From: Sabellastarte sp. h YS-2021
Lineage: Eukaryota > Annelida > Polychaeta > Sabellida > Sabellidae
NCBI GenBank assembly: GCA_964017235.1
Contig: OZ024935.1
Span: 93,123,207 to 93,187,206 of the forward strand
Direction: 5' to 3'
Length of the DNA stretch: 64,000 bases
Shown here: one piece after another, positions 1 to 12,572 of the stretch
How the letters are laid out: each line of letters starts with the position of its first letter
Position numbering within the stretch: the first letter of the stretch is position 1
Translations under genes and position numbers: made by a program
Notes under the pieces: model-generated
The model's input: the letters and a program-made list of their open reading frames with translations, nothing else
Database searches by the model: none
What the model was told of the DNA's origin: nothing

Positions 1-333
1 CCACTAGCTCTCCATGCCTTAAAGATTAAATTACATGCCCAAAACAATTCATACGAAATAATTTCAGTAGTTTGTACATGAAAGAAACAGAATAAAATCC
101 AAATTTTGAAAAAAAAGCAGAATTTCTTTTAGAAATACAGTCGTGTTTGCATTGTAACACATGTTCATTATTGTCATTTTGACTACATTGCACCAATTAA
201 TTCTTGGTCGGGGAAAAGTAGAGTGGTCAAACATCATTCAGATGAATTACCATCCTGAAATATCATGACACATGCCATATAATTAACATCTAAACTTTCT
301 GAAGCAGTCATACTGTTATAAAGGATTTACATG

Positions 334-445
334 TGTGGGTGGAAGCTACCTTTGCCCTGTTGTAGCACTCTTGCCTCCCATGGAAGTGACCAACTGTATG
401 TACTGGTTTCCTCTGGCTTTCGTACTACATGTCACAATACGAAGA
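334..445 (+). repeat. Fragment of the tRNA-Gly-derived SINE family
   Basis: A decayed stretch matching the body of the SINE that is complete at 35606-35841. Shared blocks include CTCTTGCCTCCCA and TGTATGTACTGGTTTCCTCTG. The A and B boxes are not convincing here, so this is a relic. Confidence 0.5.
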
Positions 446-778
446 TACTTAATTTCATGTAAAACACTAAAAACCATAAACAAATCAATATAGAATTAGG
501 TTTGTCCCATGAATAAGACTACAGATGTAAAACTGCAATTTAATGAGATTTCCATTCTCAAACAATAAACATTCCACTGCAACAACCAAAGTTCAGTTTA
601 CTATTCATATGCTGACATAATCTGATACACTTTGCTTGGTGGTCAAAATAATACACAATTGGCTTTATTCCAAGTTTGATCATTATTTTTTGGCAGATAA
701 AGAATAATTATATAGTAATTCAACAACAATTTGCACTAATCTATATAAGATATTTTCAATGTTATTTGTTCACACAGT

Positions 779-1669
779 ATGGAGGGTAATAGTCATCCAT
801 TTAGACCTTCCAAAGAAGAACATTTACCAGAGTATGCAGACAGTGAAGGTGAATCAGAACCACAGCAACAATCTGCTGACATCATAGAAAATGCTGACAT
901 GGAATTCGTAGTAGAAGGAAGGGTCCTGAAGGCAAACCGAGGGTGTTTGTGTATGATGTCATCTGTGTTTAAGGTGATGTTAAAAGGGTGTTTTAAGGAA
1001 AACAGACAATCTAGGATTCCTTTACCTGGAAAGACATATCCCCAGATGCTGGAATTTATAGAGGTTACACATGCTGGCAAGTCCATTGATGATGAGAATG
1101 TTGAAATGGTCTTGAAACTGGCAAACGAGTATGATTGCAAGCCATTGTTACCACGGTGTGAAGATGTGCTGTCAAAGAGAGTCCCAACTTTTGATTTACT
1201 GTACCTGGCCAGTGAGTACAACTTGTGCCAATTGCAGGAAGACTGTCTTGGCAGCCTTTTGTCTCAAGATTTTAACTCCATCGCCAGTACCAACTACCAT
1301 AGGCTAGGGTCAGAAACAAAGGTGAAATACCTTGAAAGAAAACTAGACGATGTAGAAGGACAACTTATGGAGCTGAAGAAAGGGGAAGAGAAGGTGAAAA
1401 AGATTGAGGAAATTTCCTCCACTCCCTTGGCAAATGTCATATGTTGTAATGAGACCCTTAAGGATTTCAAAAGTAGCAGGAAACCTGTTATCTGGCCTAA
1501 ATTTGAGGGAAACTTGACTCATATTCAAAATGCAGGAAGGCATATAGCTGCTTCACAACCACATTTATGTGATATATGTAGAGATTTTAAGTACTGGGCA
1601 ATAGAGAAAACACTTCACCCTGTACCAGAACGTCGCCTTTACACCCTCAATTTCTCTACCCTTCAATAG
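779..1669 (+). CDS. BTB/POZ-domain protein, single-exon ORF, 296 aa
   Basis: Residues about 38-150 read as a BTB/POZ fold. There is a DMEFVVEGRVLKANR start (strand B1 and helix A1), then SSVFKVMLKGCFKE, then the alternating IPLPGKTYPQMLEFIE segment, then the LLYLASEYNLCQLQEDC helix pair that normally ends the domain. Residues about 178-210 are rich in Lys and Glu and look like a short coiled coil. The tail has a CDIC pair and no Kelch, MATH or zinc-finger partner that I can see. BTB domains mediate dimerisation and often recruit Cullin-3, so an adaptor role is possible but unproven. The ORF is intact. A pyrimidine-rich tract ending in CACACAG lies one base before the ATG (acceptor AG at 776-777), so this could be a coding exon behind a 5' UTR intron, or a retrogene. 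I see no clear polyadenylation signal just downstream. Confidence 0.7.
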   Translation: MEGNSHPFRPSKEEHLPEYADSEGESEPQQQSADIIENADMEFVVEGRVLKANRGCLCMMSSVFKVMLKGCFKENRQSRIPLPGKTYPQMLEFIEVTHAGKSIDDENVEMVLKLANEYDCKPLLPRCEDVLSKRVPTFDLLYLASEYNLCQLQEDCLGSLLSQDFNSIASTNYHRLGSETKVKYLERKLDDVEGQLMELKKGEEKVKKIEEISSTPLANVICCNETLKDFKSSRKPVIWPKFEGNLTHIQNAGRHIAASQPHLCDICRDFKYWAIEKTLHPVPERRLYTLNFSTLQ

Positions 1670-1979
1670 AAAGACCGATTGAAAGAGTTTCGATGAAATA
1701 TTAAATTCATTACAATACATAATCAAGGCAATAAGTGTATATATCCACATGCTTTAGTGTATGTAATTCTCCCTTAGAATAACAAGTAGCTTATGTTAAG
1801 AACTTATATTTTAGTACGCACCACGGAGAACGCTTCTTTTCGAAACTGTAGTGAATAACGATATCTTATGGCCCACATACAGTACATTTTTATTCTATTA
1901 TCCAGTATTTTATGTTTATTTTAATTATTCACCTTATGTTTATTTGATTTTTTATCCCCTATAACTCTTACTGTGATTT
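1670..1979. other. AT-rich spacer, nothing recognised
   Basis: Downstream of the BTB ORF. No repeat or gene signature that I can support. It ends where the 5' region of the LINE begins, and that boundary is only approximate. Confidence 0.4.
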
Positions 1980-2346
1980 TACAATAGTTCGGGTATTATC
2001 GCCCACCTAGCCGGGAATTACCGGTAACTGTTTTTCAATCTATCATGCCTAATGTATATTGTTGCTAATTGTGTGTAATTTTAAATTGGTTCATTACCCT
2101 CATAGATGGTTTATTATTGTATTGCAGCTTCTTTTGTTAGTTTCCCTTGTATTTCATTATAAAAATACTCCTTGTGTTGTGGTTGGTTTTGAGTTCATAA
2201 GGTTGGCTTTAGTGTGGGTTGCTAGGGTGCCCGTGAGTCGCCCACGGGACGAAGTTTCGAGGGTTAGTCCTTAAGGCCATAAAGGTTAGGCCACCCGCAG
2301 GTGATTTTGATCCTAGGGCATTGTCAATTCAACCAACCCAACCAAG

Positions 2347-5300
2347 ATGATTGCAATGCGCATTTTTCTTTTCTGCATCATGTTGATGGCTGCCACTCAT
2401 CTCAGGAGTGTCTCCCAAAATTGCACTGGAAGTGAATTCCTCATTCCATCCATGTTGAGGATTTCTAAAAATTACTCTCATAGCTGTTCCTGCCATGATT
2501 TTCCTCCTACTGTAAAACAGAGTGGGCTTATGCTATTACTTCTTATGTGTGGTGATGTTGCCATGAATCCTGGACCGGTTATGCTTGACTCAGTAAATGT
2601 GAGGTCAATCCATAATAAGGGCCCTCTGATCTCTGATACAATTGCATCTCACGCCTTTGATTTCCTCTGTCTCACAGGAACACACATTCGTACCACTGAT
2701 TCTGAAAGTTTCCTTCGTTCCCTCACCCCTGATGGATTCTCATTGATACATAGGTCACGTTCAACAAGTATTGGTGGTGGTGCTGGTTTCTTCATTCGTG
2801 AATCATACAAATGTCGCAAAGTAGATACCCAAATTATAGCTCCTTTGAAAATATTGTCATATCAGTTTAAGTGCCAGGTCGAACTTTGCTCCTAGCTTCT
2901 ATCTATCGTCCTCCTGGGCCATGTTCTTCCATTTTTTAGATGAATTTATGTCCTTTATTTGTTTTCTGTCTTCTGTTGATGGCAATTAGTTCATCTGCGG
3001 TGATTTCAATATACATGTTGATGTACCTTGTACTGATAGTTACAAATTGCAATCAAACACAGTCAGTTAACAATACCACTCATTTGCATGGTCATGTCCT
3101 TGATATAATTCTTTCCCCCAGTGATCAAGATATGTGCATGCATGTTGACGTCTGTGAATTCATATCTGACCATGCAGTCATTAAATGTGTTATTGACTTT
3201 CCTTCCTCTCTTGCTAACTGCCAAACAAGAATTTCCTATAGGAGGTACCATCGTATAAATATGTCCAACTTTAGGTCTGACCTTAAAGATATGCCTTTTG
3301 CGAAATGTCCAGCAAATTCTGTCTCACTGCTCTATGATCAGTACGTACATGACTTGAGTTATATCCTTGATAGGCATGCTCCTCTTGTGTCTAGTTTGAA
3401 GACGAAACAGCATGCTGACTGGCTGTCAGAGAGCTATCGCCTTGCAAAGTCACCCGGACATCATTTGAACGTGCTTGGTGAAAAGATAAAAGTCAATACA
3501 ACAGGAGTCGTCTTCAGCGCCAAATCACCTGATGTAATTGTCTAGCCAACAGGGACAAGACTGTCTATTATAGGAAACTTATCTCCGACAACAGCCATGA
3601 CTCCAAGAAACTATGGCGGGAGTTAGACAAAGTCCTACACAGATCCCACAGCACTACTTTGCCCACTTGTGAATCCTCAAAGTCATTTCTTGATCATTTT
3701 GCTACATTTTTCTCAAATAAAATCATGAAAATCCGTGAGAGTTTCTCCTCATCTGAGTCTTGCAACATGGTACATCCCCCCTTTGACCCTCCTACATTAA
3801 CAGTCTTTACTCAAGTCACTCAAGATGAAATTGGTAAAATAATCAGTAAATCACCAACTAAATCATGCTTGTTGGACCCATTGCCCACATTCTTAATCAA
3901 GGAATGTATTGACATCCTTCTACCATCTATAACCAAATTGGTTAATTGTTCGCTCTGGGAGGGACTGGTTCCAGATGGCTTGAAAAAAGCTGTAGTCACT
4001 CCACTTATAAAGAAGGCCTCGCTTCCTGTTGAGGATTTGAAAAACTACCTCCCAGTATCAGGACTTAGCTTCATTTCCAAACTGGTGGAACATGTAGTTG
4101 CTGGACAGCTGGTTGACCATATTCATCGACATGGCTTGGATAACCCATACCAGTCTGCATATAAGTCAGGTCACTCAACGGAAACAGTTCTACTTTCCAT
4201 CAAAAATGATATTCATTTGTCACTATCCCGGGGTGAAGCTACTGCCTTAGTACTTCTGGATCTCTCAGCCGCTTTTGACACTATTGATCACACCACTCTC
4301 CTCAGCTGCCTTCTGAATTGGTGTTGGTGGTTCTGCTCTCAAATGGTTCTCTTCCTATTTGACGGAACGTTTTCAATCTGTTAAGATTGGTTCTACCTTG
4401 TCTGACCTACAAAAATTGCTGTTTGGCGTACCTCAGGGTTCTGTTCTGGGTCCTCTGCTATTCTCTCTTTATACATCTCCCCTTAGTACTCTGATTGGTA
4501 AACACAAAGGCATAAAATTTTATTTCTATGCCAATGATTCACAACTTTATGTCCATCTGTCGCACATGAATGCCTGATCTGCTTTTGATAAGTTGAACAG
4601 ATGCTTTCAAGATGTTAAGGAATGGATGTCGGCTAGCAAACTTAAACTTAATCCAGATAAAACTGAGTTTATGCTTTTTGGCTCCAAGAAACAGAGAGAA
4701 AGTTTAAATGTATGTTTCCCAATTTACATCTTGGGTAACCCCCTTCACCCCACCAAGTCAGTCACGAACCTGGGTCTGTGGTTTGACTCTGATTTTTCTT
4801 TAAACACGTCCAGAATGTTTGTAAAGACTGCTTTAGTCAACTGAGGAATTTTAGAAATATTAGGCACTTCTTGACTCATGATGCAGCTGTGTCGGTTGCC
4901 AATGCTTTTGTTAGTAGTCGGTTGGACTACTGTAACTCACTTTTCAGGAGTCTCTCCAAATTCAATCTTCACAGATTACATTCTCTCCAAAATAGTGCAG
5001 CTAGAATTGTTACAAATTTGACTAAGTTTACTCGGATAACTCCCGTCCTTAGGAAACTCCATTGGCTCCCTGTTCAGTTTCACTCAGAGTTCAAACTGGC
5101 TACCCTGGTGTACAAGTTTATTCATACTGGCTTCCCTAAATAGTTTGCTGCATATCTTTCCACATACCACAATACTTGGTATTGCAAATTTCCTTAATGT
5201 TCCAAAGTTTCAACCTAAAATTCGCAAGTCCACTAAGCAGTTTGGTTTCAGTTTCGCTTTTGATGCTCCTACTGTTTAGAATTCACTCCCTGAAGACATT

Positions 5301-5375
5301 CGTGCATCACCCACTATTGCCTCATTTAGAAAGAAGCTCAAAACCTATCTCTACGCAAAGGCTTATCCTCCTTAG
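2347..5375 (+). pseudogene. LINE ORF2-like polyprotein: endonuclease plus reverse transcriptase, frameshifted
   Basis: Reads in pieces: 2347-2895, 2940-3545, 3659-4384, 4359-4577, 4593-4844, 4871-5143, ending in RKKLKTYLYAKAYPP with TAG at 5373-5375. The N-terminus is hydrophobic (signal-like), then a 2A-like motif at residues 68-77. The endonuclease follows, with SVNVRSIHNKG, FLCLTGTHIR and ISDHAVI; the SDH catalytic pair is kept. The RT part shows KNYLPVSGLSFISKLVE, LDLSAAFDTIDH and GVPQGSVLGPLLFSLY. The catalytic box reads FYANDSQLY, where Asn replaces the first Asp, so the RT is expected to be dead apart from the frameshifts. The C-terminus RLDYCNSLF...LHWLPV is typical of CR1/L2 elements. 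Confidence 0.85.
2548..2577 (+). other. 2A-like ribosome-skipping motif in the LINE N-terminus
   Basis: Residues 68-77 of the ORF starting at 2347 read MCGDVAMNPGP-like, preceded by a Leu-rich run (GLMLLLL). The usual 2A signature is DxExNPGP, with separation between G and P. Here Asp, Asn and the PGP are kept but the Glu is Ala. 2A-like motifs are known at the N-termini of several invertebrate LINEs. Activity of this variant is uncertain. Confidence 0.65.
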
Positions 5376-5527
5376 CTCATCTTCTCTTTTGGCTTCTCTG
5401 TGGTGCTGACCTATTTCTGTCCCTGGATTTTGAATTTTGTATATTGCTATTGTCTTATTGCGCCTTAGAGTCCACAACTCAGTGGAGATTAAGCACTATA
5501 AAAGTCAAATTAGAATTAGACTTAGAA

Positions 5528-7435
5528 TGTTGCACCATAGATTTAGGTCACCTGAATTATAGAGTTTAATATGGCTTCCGAACAGAAATTTAATAACTTC
5601 AAAACGGGTGTGCCAAACAGATTTCAGATTGTTTGACCACCTATATACTGACACTGGTCCCGCAATGAATCAGAGGACTCCTTGACTGTCTATCAAACCT
5701 TTTTTCAATGGCTCAAAGTTGTCCATTACTATATAATGTATAGTTAGATAGTTGCCCTTTAGTATGTAATGTACAGAAAGATAGTTTTATGTATACAGAT
5801 GTATTTGTGATGATGCTGAATATAAGAAAATAGGCAAGTATGCAGAAGCAATGTCGCATAGTTTTGCTATCACCAGTTCCCCTAGTTATCTCTGATTGCA
5901 TAATCTTGCTGGTAATGCAAATCTATCTCATCTATCTATCTTATCTATACATAGGATCACATGTGTGTTGCTTATTTGATTTATTGGAACGTATCGCAGT
6001 ATAATCAAAGAGCTAAAGTAATTTTGAAAGATGTGAAATATTGGAAATTAACTTAGTTTAACATCGAGTTCTGATGATTACTTTCAAGCTTAGGAATTGG
6101 CCAGGAGTTTCGTCAATGGTCTGTGTTATATTACGGTTGGGATACTTTTTTTCCAGGATACAATCCATGGAACATCTGTAATCTACAGACTGCATTTAAG
6201 AAATTTTTATAAGCTTTTTTCAGTGCAGTTTTTCTGTTGACCATAAAGTATCTATCTGGAACAGAATAGACTCCAGCTGATATTAAAAATATACCAGTCA
6301 ATGCTAGTAATCTGTTGAAATAATCTCTGTTGGTTTACATCTGTGCTACTAGTTATGCATAATATTCTTTTAACTCGGGTAATAATCATCTTTTAAAGGC
6401 ATGTAAATTTCCTTCAATTGTGGCTCAGTATTATTAATCAACATGTCATATATAATAAATCTCCTAGTTTTTTTCATATAAATGGTAATTTCATTCATGA
6501 CCACATTTATAATTACATTTACAACTATCTGTAAACTTCAGTTGTTATGTGAAGGTGTTACTAATGAGCTAATAACCAAAAATTTGCATCATGGAATAAA
6601 ATAATAATATTCAGTCATAATATCAATTTAAAACAAAATCTGGTTTCATTCCAGCTTATATGCTACTACATTCATTTGATATCTCCTGCTTAATTTTACT
6701 TTTCTTAACTTGGGTGACCCTATTTTGACCTCAAGGTCACTCTTTTGAGTAAAGGAATGCTCCTCCAATGCTCTGCCATTGCTGATTTTAGACTTGGGGG
6801 CTGCGAGGAGTGATCCCGTTAAAACCAGCAGTATAGCTGGCCAACAATGACAAACTTTGAAACACTCAGCCCTGCAGACTGCTAATGGTTGCTATGAATC
6901 ATAAAGACCGCCCATAACACTTAACCCTGAAGACTCTTGGGCAGTAATGCTAGGCTCCTACGACAGGGTAACTCATACAAAAAACCCATAAGTGGTGACA
7001 CTTAAGGATAAATTGTGGTAGCCTAAAAATAATACATAGCTTCCTCACAACAAAGGAGATCTGTTGTGACTGCGCTAGAAACAGCAATGCTGACCCCAAA
7101 ATAATCTTAACAGGTTTTAGCCACTGGAAGGAGGAATTACAATTGCAGAATTACCGTGAAGATCTTACAATACAATGAATAATATTAGGCTAGAGAGTAG
7201 TTACTTAGACATTGTAGTAGTGACGGATATTTACAAGATGTGTACAGAGGTATTCTGGAGATCAGCAGCAGCTTGGACATAATTACAGAATGTATAAAAC
7301 CTCTACATCATTTGTCCACAATATTCAAATCATATTCCTTTTCTACTTTGAAAGTGTGTTTTGAAATGATAAACATTTTGTCAATAAATATTAAATTCAA
7401 TGATTTTTTCTACCTTTATTTCAATCTAACATGAA
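5528..7435. other. Gene-poor stretch, mostly unrecognised
   Basis: AT-rich sequence with no supportable coding region. A TATC-rich patch lies at about 5921-5950. At 6736-6754 there is an inverted TGACCTCAAGGTCA pair like those in the Ngaro-like terminal repeats, which may be a relic end. A GC-richer block at 6775-7060 is not recognised. Confidence 0.4.
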
Positions 7436-7446
7436 AATCAAAGATC

Positions 7447-7605
7447 AGAGTTGGGATTTTACATCCTGTTCAACACTAAAGTGCATTTTGAGACAGGCTC
7501 TCAGCAATTTCACTTGTGGCAATTGAACCCATACAGAGGTGACAACATGTGATAAGATGCAAAACCTGCAAACCTACAAGGCCACTGAGGGCCTTCATGT
7601 AGTCA
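7447..7605 (-). repeat. Second tRNA-derived SINE family (SINE2), relic
   Basis: Reverse complement matches the copies at 28790-28940 and 54494-54645. It shares a CCTAGTGG-like A-box region and the block that complements GAGGTGACA. The internal promoter is decayed. Confidence 0.55.
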
Positions 7606-8170
7606 TTACCAACCTGTGTACTTGTCAACCAATTTTGCTATCCTTACATTGTAATTGAATCTTGAACACATGGGTTCAGATCTGTAAAACTATGGCAAAC
7701 TTTGGATTTGATTCTTTTTTTCTGTTAGTTATTTAGAATAATGATGATACTCTTGATTCAAGCTTTCTACTTAACCATCTGTTTTTGAACAATGTTTTTT
7801 CAACTTCTTTCTCTTCCTGATGTTATTGGCCTCTGACTCTCTAACAGTTTGGAATGAGGGGAAAAAACTTATCATACAGTGATCGGATTTACAGTAAACT
7901 GCTATTGTGGAAACAACTGCAACTGATTTATGACAGCATGTTTCCAGAAATCTGATCTGGAATTGGTTCAGTTGTACAAATATACATATTTTATGAGGGC
8001 ATTGTGAAGTCAATTGGTTAAGTGATAATTTAGGATATTTTTACTTCCAAAATATAATCTGTATCTTTCTAAAACTGTAATCACTTCTTCCTTTGGCAAA
8101 GGTGTTACCTGCATCAAATGTTTTATGATAATCCACTTTTTACTTTTGGAGTGATGCCTACCAGAATACC

Positions 8171-8400
8171 TGGGATCACGGTGGCACAGTGGTAACACAC
8201 TGGTCTTCAACATCTAAAATCAATGAATAAAACCCCCAGACCGTATGTGGGAAAGTTGATTACCGATGGTCGGCAGTTTACAGTCCAGAACCTTAATCAA
8301 ATGTATGTACTGATTTCCTCTGCCAATAAACTAGGATGTGACCTATTCAGTGTTGAAAGTAGAGTTGAATCCAAATTAATTAAACAAAAACTAGCAGAAA
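8171..8400 (+). repeat. tRNA-Gly-derived SINE, diverged copy
   Basis: Starts with ATCACGGTGGCACAGTGG, matching the A box of the complete copy at 35.6 kb. The body with GTGGGAAAGTTG and ATGTATGTACTGATTTCCTC follows. The B-box region is damaged. Confidence 0.7.
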
Positions 8401-8955
8401 ACCAACATTATTAAAAATATATTAAAAAAGGGCCTTTAAAAATTCTAATTTTTATTAGAATCTTCATTATGATACTCATCTTCGAGAGTAGTTTAATTAC
8501 TTCATCCTTTGCTTTGACAATAACCATACAAAACTTTTCTGCACCATCTTTATAGCCTGTTTTACTTGCACCTTTAGCTCAGGATTTCTTTATCTGTGTA
8601 TCACTTGAGGTATCGGCAAAGTAGTGGAGGATAATAAACGATGACTGTTTTCACTCGACTTGGATTCTATAGTAAAAATGCAAATAATAAAGCTTACCCA
8701 CAACGTAATACCCTTTCTAACTGGTTTTAATAGGACACAGGAATGTTATGTTTAAATTTCTATGGCACTGGCAAAGGTTTTTCGCTATCTACATCCCTTT
8801 GCCCCCCATATTCCGAGCCCACCTTTACTCCAAATCTTACCTTCTACATTGCTAGCTATTATTTGTATTTCAGCTACATTTCAATTTGGTAAGACAAAAA
8901 AAATTCTTATATGTTTTATAAGATAATAATTGCTACAAAAATCTCTATATCAGCA

Positions 8956-9160
8956 GGGTCATTTATGACCCCAGGAGTAATTGCCATTTTCTTTTGCGCA
9001 TGGCTCATACATGAATTCGTTTGTCATATTTTGTGAAATATTGGTAAAAGAGTAACAAACTCATGAAATGCGGTTAAGAAAATTGAACGTATTGAAATTT
9101 TATCAAGCATTTTAGTGTGTGGGGTGACAAAAGACCCCCATATGGTATGAATAGGGTTAA
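8956..9160 (-). mobile_element. Possible solo piggyBac-like end
   Basis: TTAA at 9157-9160 abuts CCCTATTCAT when read on the minus strand. A palindromic GGGTCAT/ATGACCC unit lies 185-200 bp inside (8956-8971). TTAA followed by CCCT and a nearby GGGTCA palindrome is the usual layout of piggyBac ends. No transposase and no partner end were found, so this is weak. Confidence 0.3.
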
Positions 9161-9519
9161 TGAATTTATTTGCTGGGGTTTGCAAAATTACCAGGAAGTG
9201 CTTAAAAATCAGTATTTTTTCCAGGGATAAAATTATTATTATTTTTTTATGGAATAATGTTATTTCATATGGGGTTGATATTTGAACTTTGACATTCGAG
9301 GACTTAATCAGTGTGAGACTGGGTTTAACTTTTGCAATAATATTTTCCACAATATTTGTTTTTTCTTGTGTATTTTTGTTTTATAATTTGATTTGGATTT
9401 AGAATAATTGAAAATTCAGTTTAATGTTTGTGCAACACATTTTCAATAAAAGTTCTTGGATATTTTGGATAGTCCGTAAAAGGACTGATGGATGACAGCT
9501 TGTTCTCCCCTCAATCCTC

Positions 9520-10400
9520 TTAAATTCTGTCCTCCTGCCCAACCAGTGCCCCAAGGTTGTTGAAGTAGTCCTTCATTAGGTCTCGTTGATGTTTAGCCTC
9601 CCTTGATGGATATCTGATGTTTTCATCCTGTGCCTGCTCCCCCTGGTCATTCTGTGGTGGTTGTATGTTGTCCGCTGGAGTGTGTGGCCTGTCTGCTCCC
9701 CCTGATCGCTTCTCAGCATATTATGTAGCACCACACATGTTAACACAATGCCTCTCACAACTTTTGGCCTCTGCTCCCTGGTGGTCAGCAGCACCCAGAA
9801 TCTTATTACTAGTGTACCAAAAGAGTTCTCAACCACCCTGCTACCTCCTGGATATCCTGTAGTTAGCTATTATCTCCTCTTTGGTCAGTTTGTCGTCGGT
9901 TTTATGGCTTGACAAAACCAAGACATAAGGGCAAAGGGGTCGTCCCCAGCAGGAGGTAGTGTAGATCTGCCCCACGCCCCAGGTCCATATGGTTCAGGTG
10001 GTGGTAGTCCCAAAGTACTGTCCTCAATTCTTCTCAGTTTGCTACAGTTGAATAACTTGGCATCAGATGATGACCCACTGGCCAGCCGTTGACCGAGGAA
10101 CTCTGCATCAACTAAAGCCAAAAGTACCAGGGAGAAGTAGCCCTTGCTGTTGAAATATTCACTGCCTGACTTCTTGGGCTTCTTTATGGCAATGTGTTTG
10201 CCATCTAGTGCACTGACTGCATGGGGGACATTCCATCTGTTTCCTAATCACTCTTCAATTTTCTCCCAGTCTTCTTGATCAGTTGGACAAATCAAATATT
10301 CCTGTTGAAATTATTTTTAAAAGGCTTTGCAGACCTAGGTAACAAAAATGCAGATGGTTGTTCTTCCAACCCTCCATTGGTATTGCAGGGAAGTGTATGT
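9520..10400 (-). pseudogene. PIF/Harbinger transposase relic (copy with the third catalytic region)
   Basis: Reading the minus strand: FRVGRTTIC-like helix-turn-helix remnant, EYLICPTDQEDWEKIEE, an in-frame stop, WNVPHAVSALDGKHIA (first Asp), FSLVLLALVDAEF, SSSDAKLFNCSKLRRIED (second Asp region), then VENSFGTLVIRFWVLLT (Glu) and VVRGIVLTCVVLHNML. It ends in the same position as the transposase at 47 kb, with a TAA at 9520-9522. Frameshifts break it into pieces. Unlike the 47-kb copy it still carries the block with the catalytic Glu. Harbinger transposases cut and paste DNA with a DDE nuclease and usually need a Myb-like partner. No partner gene is visible here. Confidence 0.75.
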
Positions 10401-11540
10401 TTTTCCTGTGGATAAGTGTCTCAAAGTACTGCCAGACTTCTAGTGGCTTCATTAAAATTGTTTTTACAGCTTGTCTGTTTGTGATACGCCTTGTCTGTTA
10501 GGAGTTTAGGGTTTGTCTTAGTACTTCTACAACTGGCCATGCAATAAATGTCCCCGACCCTACGTCTTGTCGGGGTAGTCATCACTTCCTGTCTGTAAGT
10601 GTACCATCCTGTCATGGACATCTAAACCAACGCAGCATTTTTGGGCCTTTTTTCCTACAATCCTACGACTTTCACAACCAACCCTAGAGTTGTAGGGTCG
10701 GATACAGGGTCGGCTCCAGTGGAACACCAGCATAACATTCTCAAATAAAAGAATTGAAAACACAATTTCAGAGATTTTACATGAGGTAAAATTATTTTTT
10801 CTTCTATGTACAAATAATAAGGCTACATTATAAATGTACATCATAATAAAATGTATGTATCAACTGTAAAAGAAATATTTCTTGGCATTACTGATCACTA
10901 CTTTTTGTGAGGTAATATAGTGTGAACTATTTATGAAGAATAATAAAATATATCTTGTATATCTACTTAAATAGTGAGAATGTAGCAAACTATCTTTGGG
11001 GAAGATTTCTTGTCTCATACACATGTCATGTATCGATATATCTCCCAGCCCCCAGTAAGTCCCAAGACTACTTCTACTTCTTTTTGACATATGCACAATT
11101 TTATTTACAAATATTTTTTATTTCTGATCATAACTGAATCTGGTATTGGAAAGAACTTCATTTATCATGAACCAAGGTCACATCCACTCTAAAAGGTGAA
11201 GAGGTGATGATGACCTTGAATATTGACCGTTGAGAATAAAGCATAACAACCAACTTTACAGGAAGTAACAAAGGTCATAGTTGGAGCGACCTTGTAATGA
11301 CCTCTACAAGAGACGAATGTGGAAAACAATACCCAGCAAGGGGACTTTCAGTTACCCAACAGCGCGTTCATAGTAGGAAGTTTGTTCCAATGCCAGAATG
11401 CTAACTGTTGTTACTAGCTAATGGAGGAAAGGTATGTTACACACACAAAAACCAATGATAAAATGTGAATATAAATTATCTATAATGCATGGTAAGTCTA
11501 TATGATGGAGTATTAAATATGAGATTTTATTATATGTAGG

Positions 11541-12322
11541 TCAGACTTGTTGGAAGGCCCATAAGGCGCATGCTCTCCTGAAGGCATGAAAAGTTAAGGG
11601 AATGGGGAAACCTAAACTATTTGAAATTTTCTTTAAATGTTTTCTGGTAACTAAATCCGTGAGTGGTACCATGATGGAAGACACAGGCATTACAAACAAA
11701 GGCTCATTGGTTTCAACTGGAAAAACATGAATCATATTGGTGATAGTTCTGATAGAAAATAAGGGTGAAGCACCGAGGTTTGATAGAGGAATGGTTACAG
11801 ATTGCTTCCTATCTTGCATAGTTTTGGTCAATTTGATAAGCAGAACAGCACTCTCTCTCGAAGAGATGAAGTCCTCCTGGCCAACTATCTACTTGATTCA
11901 AAGGATTTGGTGGTATGAGGCAGAATATTTGATAGTCGCAAGAAAGAAAAGAAGCATACCAAGTATAAAGGTTGAAACATTTCAGAATGTGGCAATATCT
12001 GACACATCTGTACCGGACTTGACCGATGGATGCAGTGGGGCTTTGGATTTTTATAGATTTCAAAAATAAAGGGATTCGCTCATCCCTGAATGGATGTGTT
12101 TGCAAACCATGTACAATATGAAAGGCCCTCAATGCAGCCATGTAATTTGCAATATGAGTTGAGGAAGGTGATTTTGATTCCAGAAAATTCCATAAAAGAA
12201 AGTAAAAATTCTGAATTCACTTGACAGGGGGGCAGCCCAGCCAGCACCTGAAACTCTAGGAAGTCCATCTGTATGCGCCTAGACTGTCTTAATATGGAGG
12301 ACCTGAGCCCTGAAGCAGTCAT
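11541..12322 (-). pseudogene. Tyrosine recombinase of the Ngaro/DIRS-like element
   Basis: The N-terminal part reads EFQVLAGLPPCQVNSE and MAALRAFHIVHG (the SAM-like core-binding region). The C-terminal part has LTFHAFRRACALWAF, containing the HxxR box of tyrosine recombinases. It stops soon after (FQQV), so the segment with the last His/Trp and the nucleophilic Tyr is missing. Frameshifts lie near 11820 and 12110. The related 41.5-kb copy keeps the next block (GTWKSDA). Confidence 0.7.
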
Positions 12323-12572
12323 GTGGAAGCCGAGGTGGCCAGCTGGGCTGCCACCCCAGTTAATTCTACAAATACAGAGTAAAATTGTGCAGGTAATGGA
12401 AATACAGCTATATTTGATAACTAAGTAATGTCAAATCCAAAAGTGCCTCAACCCATAATCTGCAAGAAGTTGGTTTAATCTTTTCTGGGGGTTAGTAGTT
12501 ATGGACCAACGTGATAAGAGGTCTGCAATATTGTTAACCTGACAAGCTCTGTGAGAAAAATTGAACTTAATA

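Larger units (their letters stand above)
1980..5527 (+). mobile_element. CR1/L2-like LINE, near full length (copy 1)
   Basis: A non-LTR retrotransposon with a possible 5' UTR (about 1980-2346), an apurinic-type endonuclease, a reverse transcriptase and a short 3' UTR. The 3' end reads GAGATTAAGCACTATAAAAG and passes into an ATTAGA-type microsatellite. The same terminal signature closes the minus-strand copies at 31.5 and 44.2 kb, so they are one family. It is the only copy here that keeps the N-terminal region. The 5' boundary is inferred from the GC-richer leader and a small hairpin around 2229-2250. I found no clear target-site duplication. Confidence 0.8.

Noticed and set aside
9024..9350. 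108-codon minus-strand ORF next to the TTAA
   Set aside because: AT-rich chance ORF overlapping the putative piggyBac-like end; no transposase motif.
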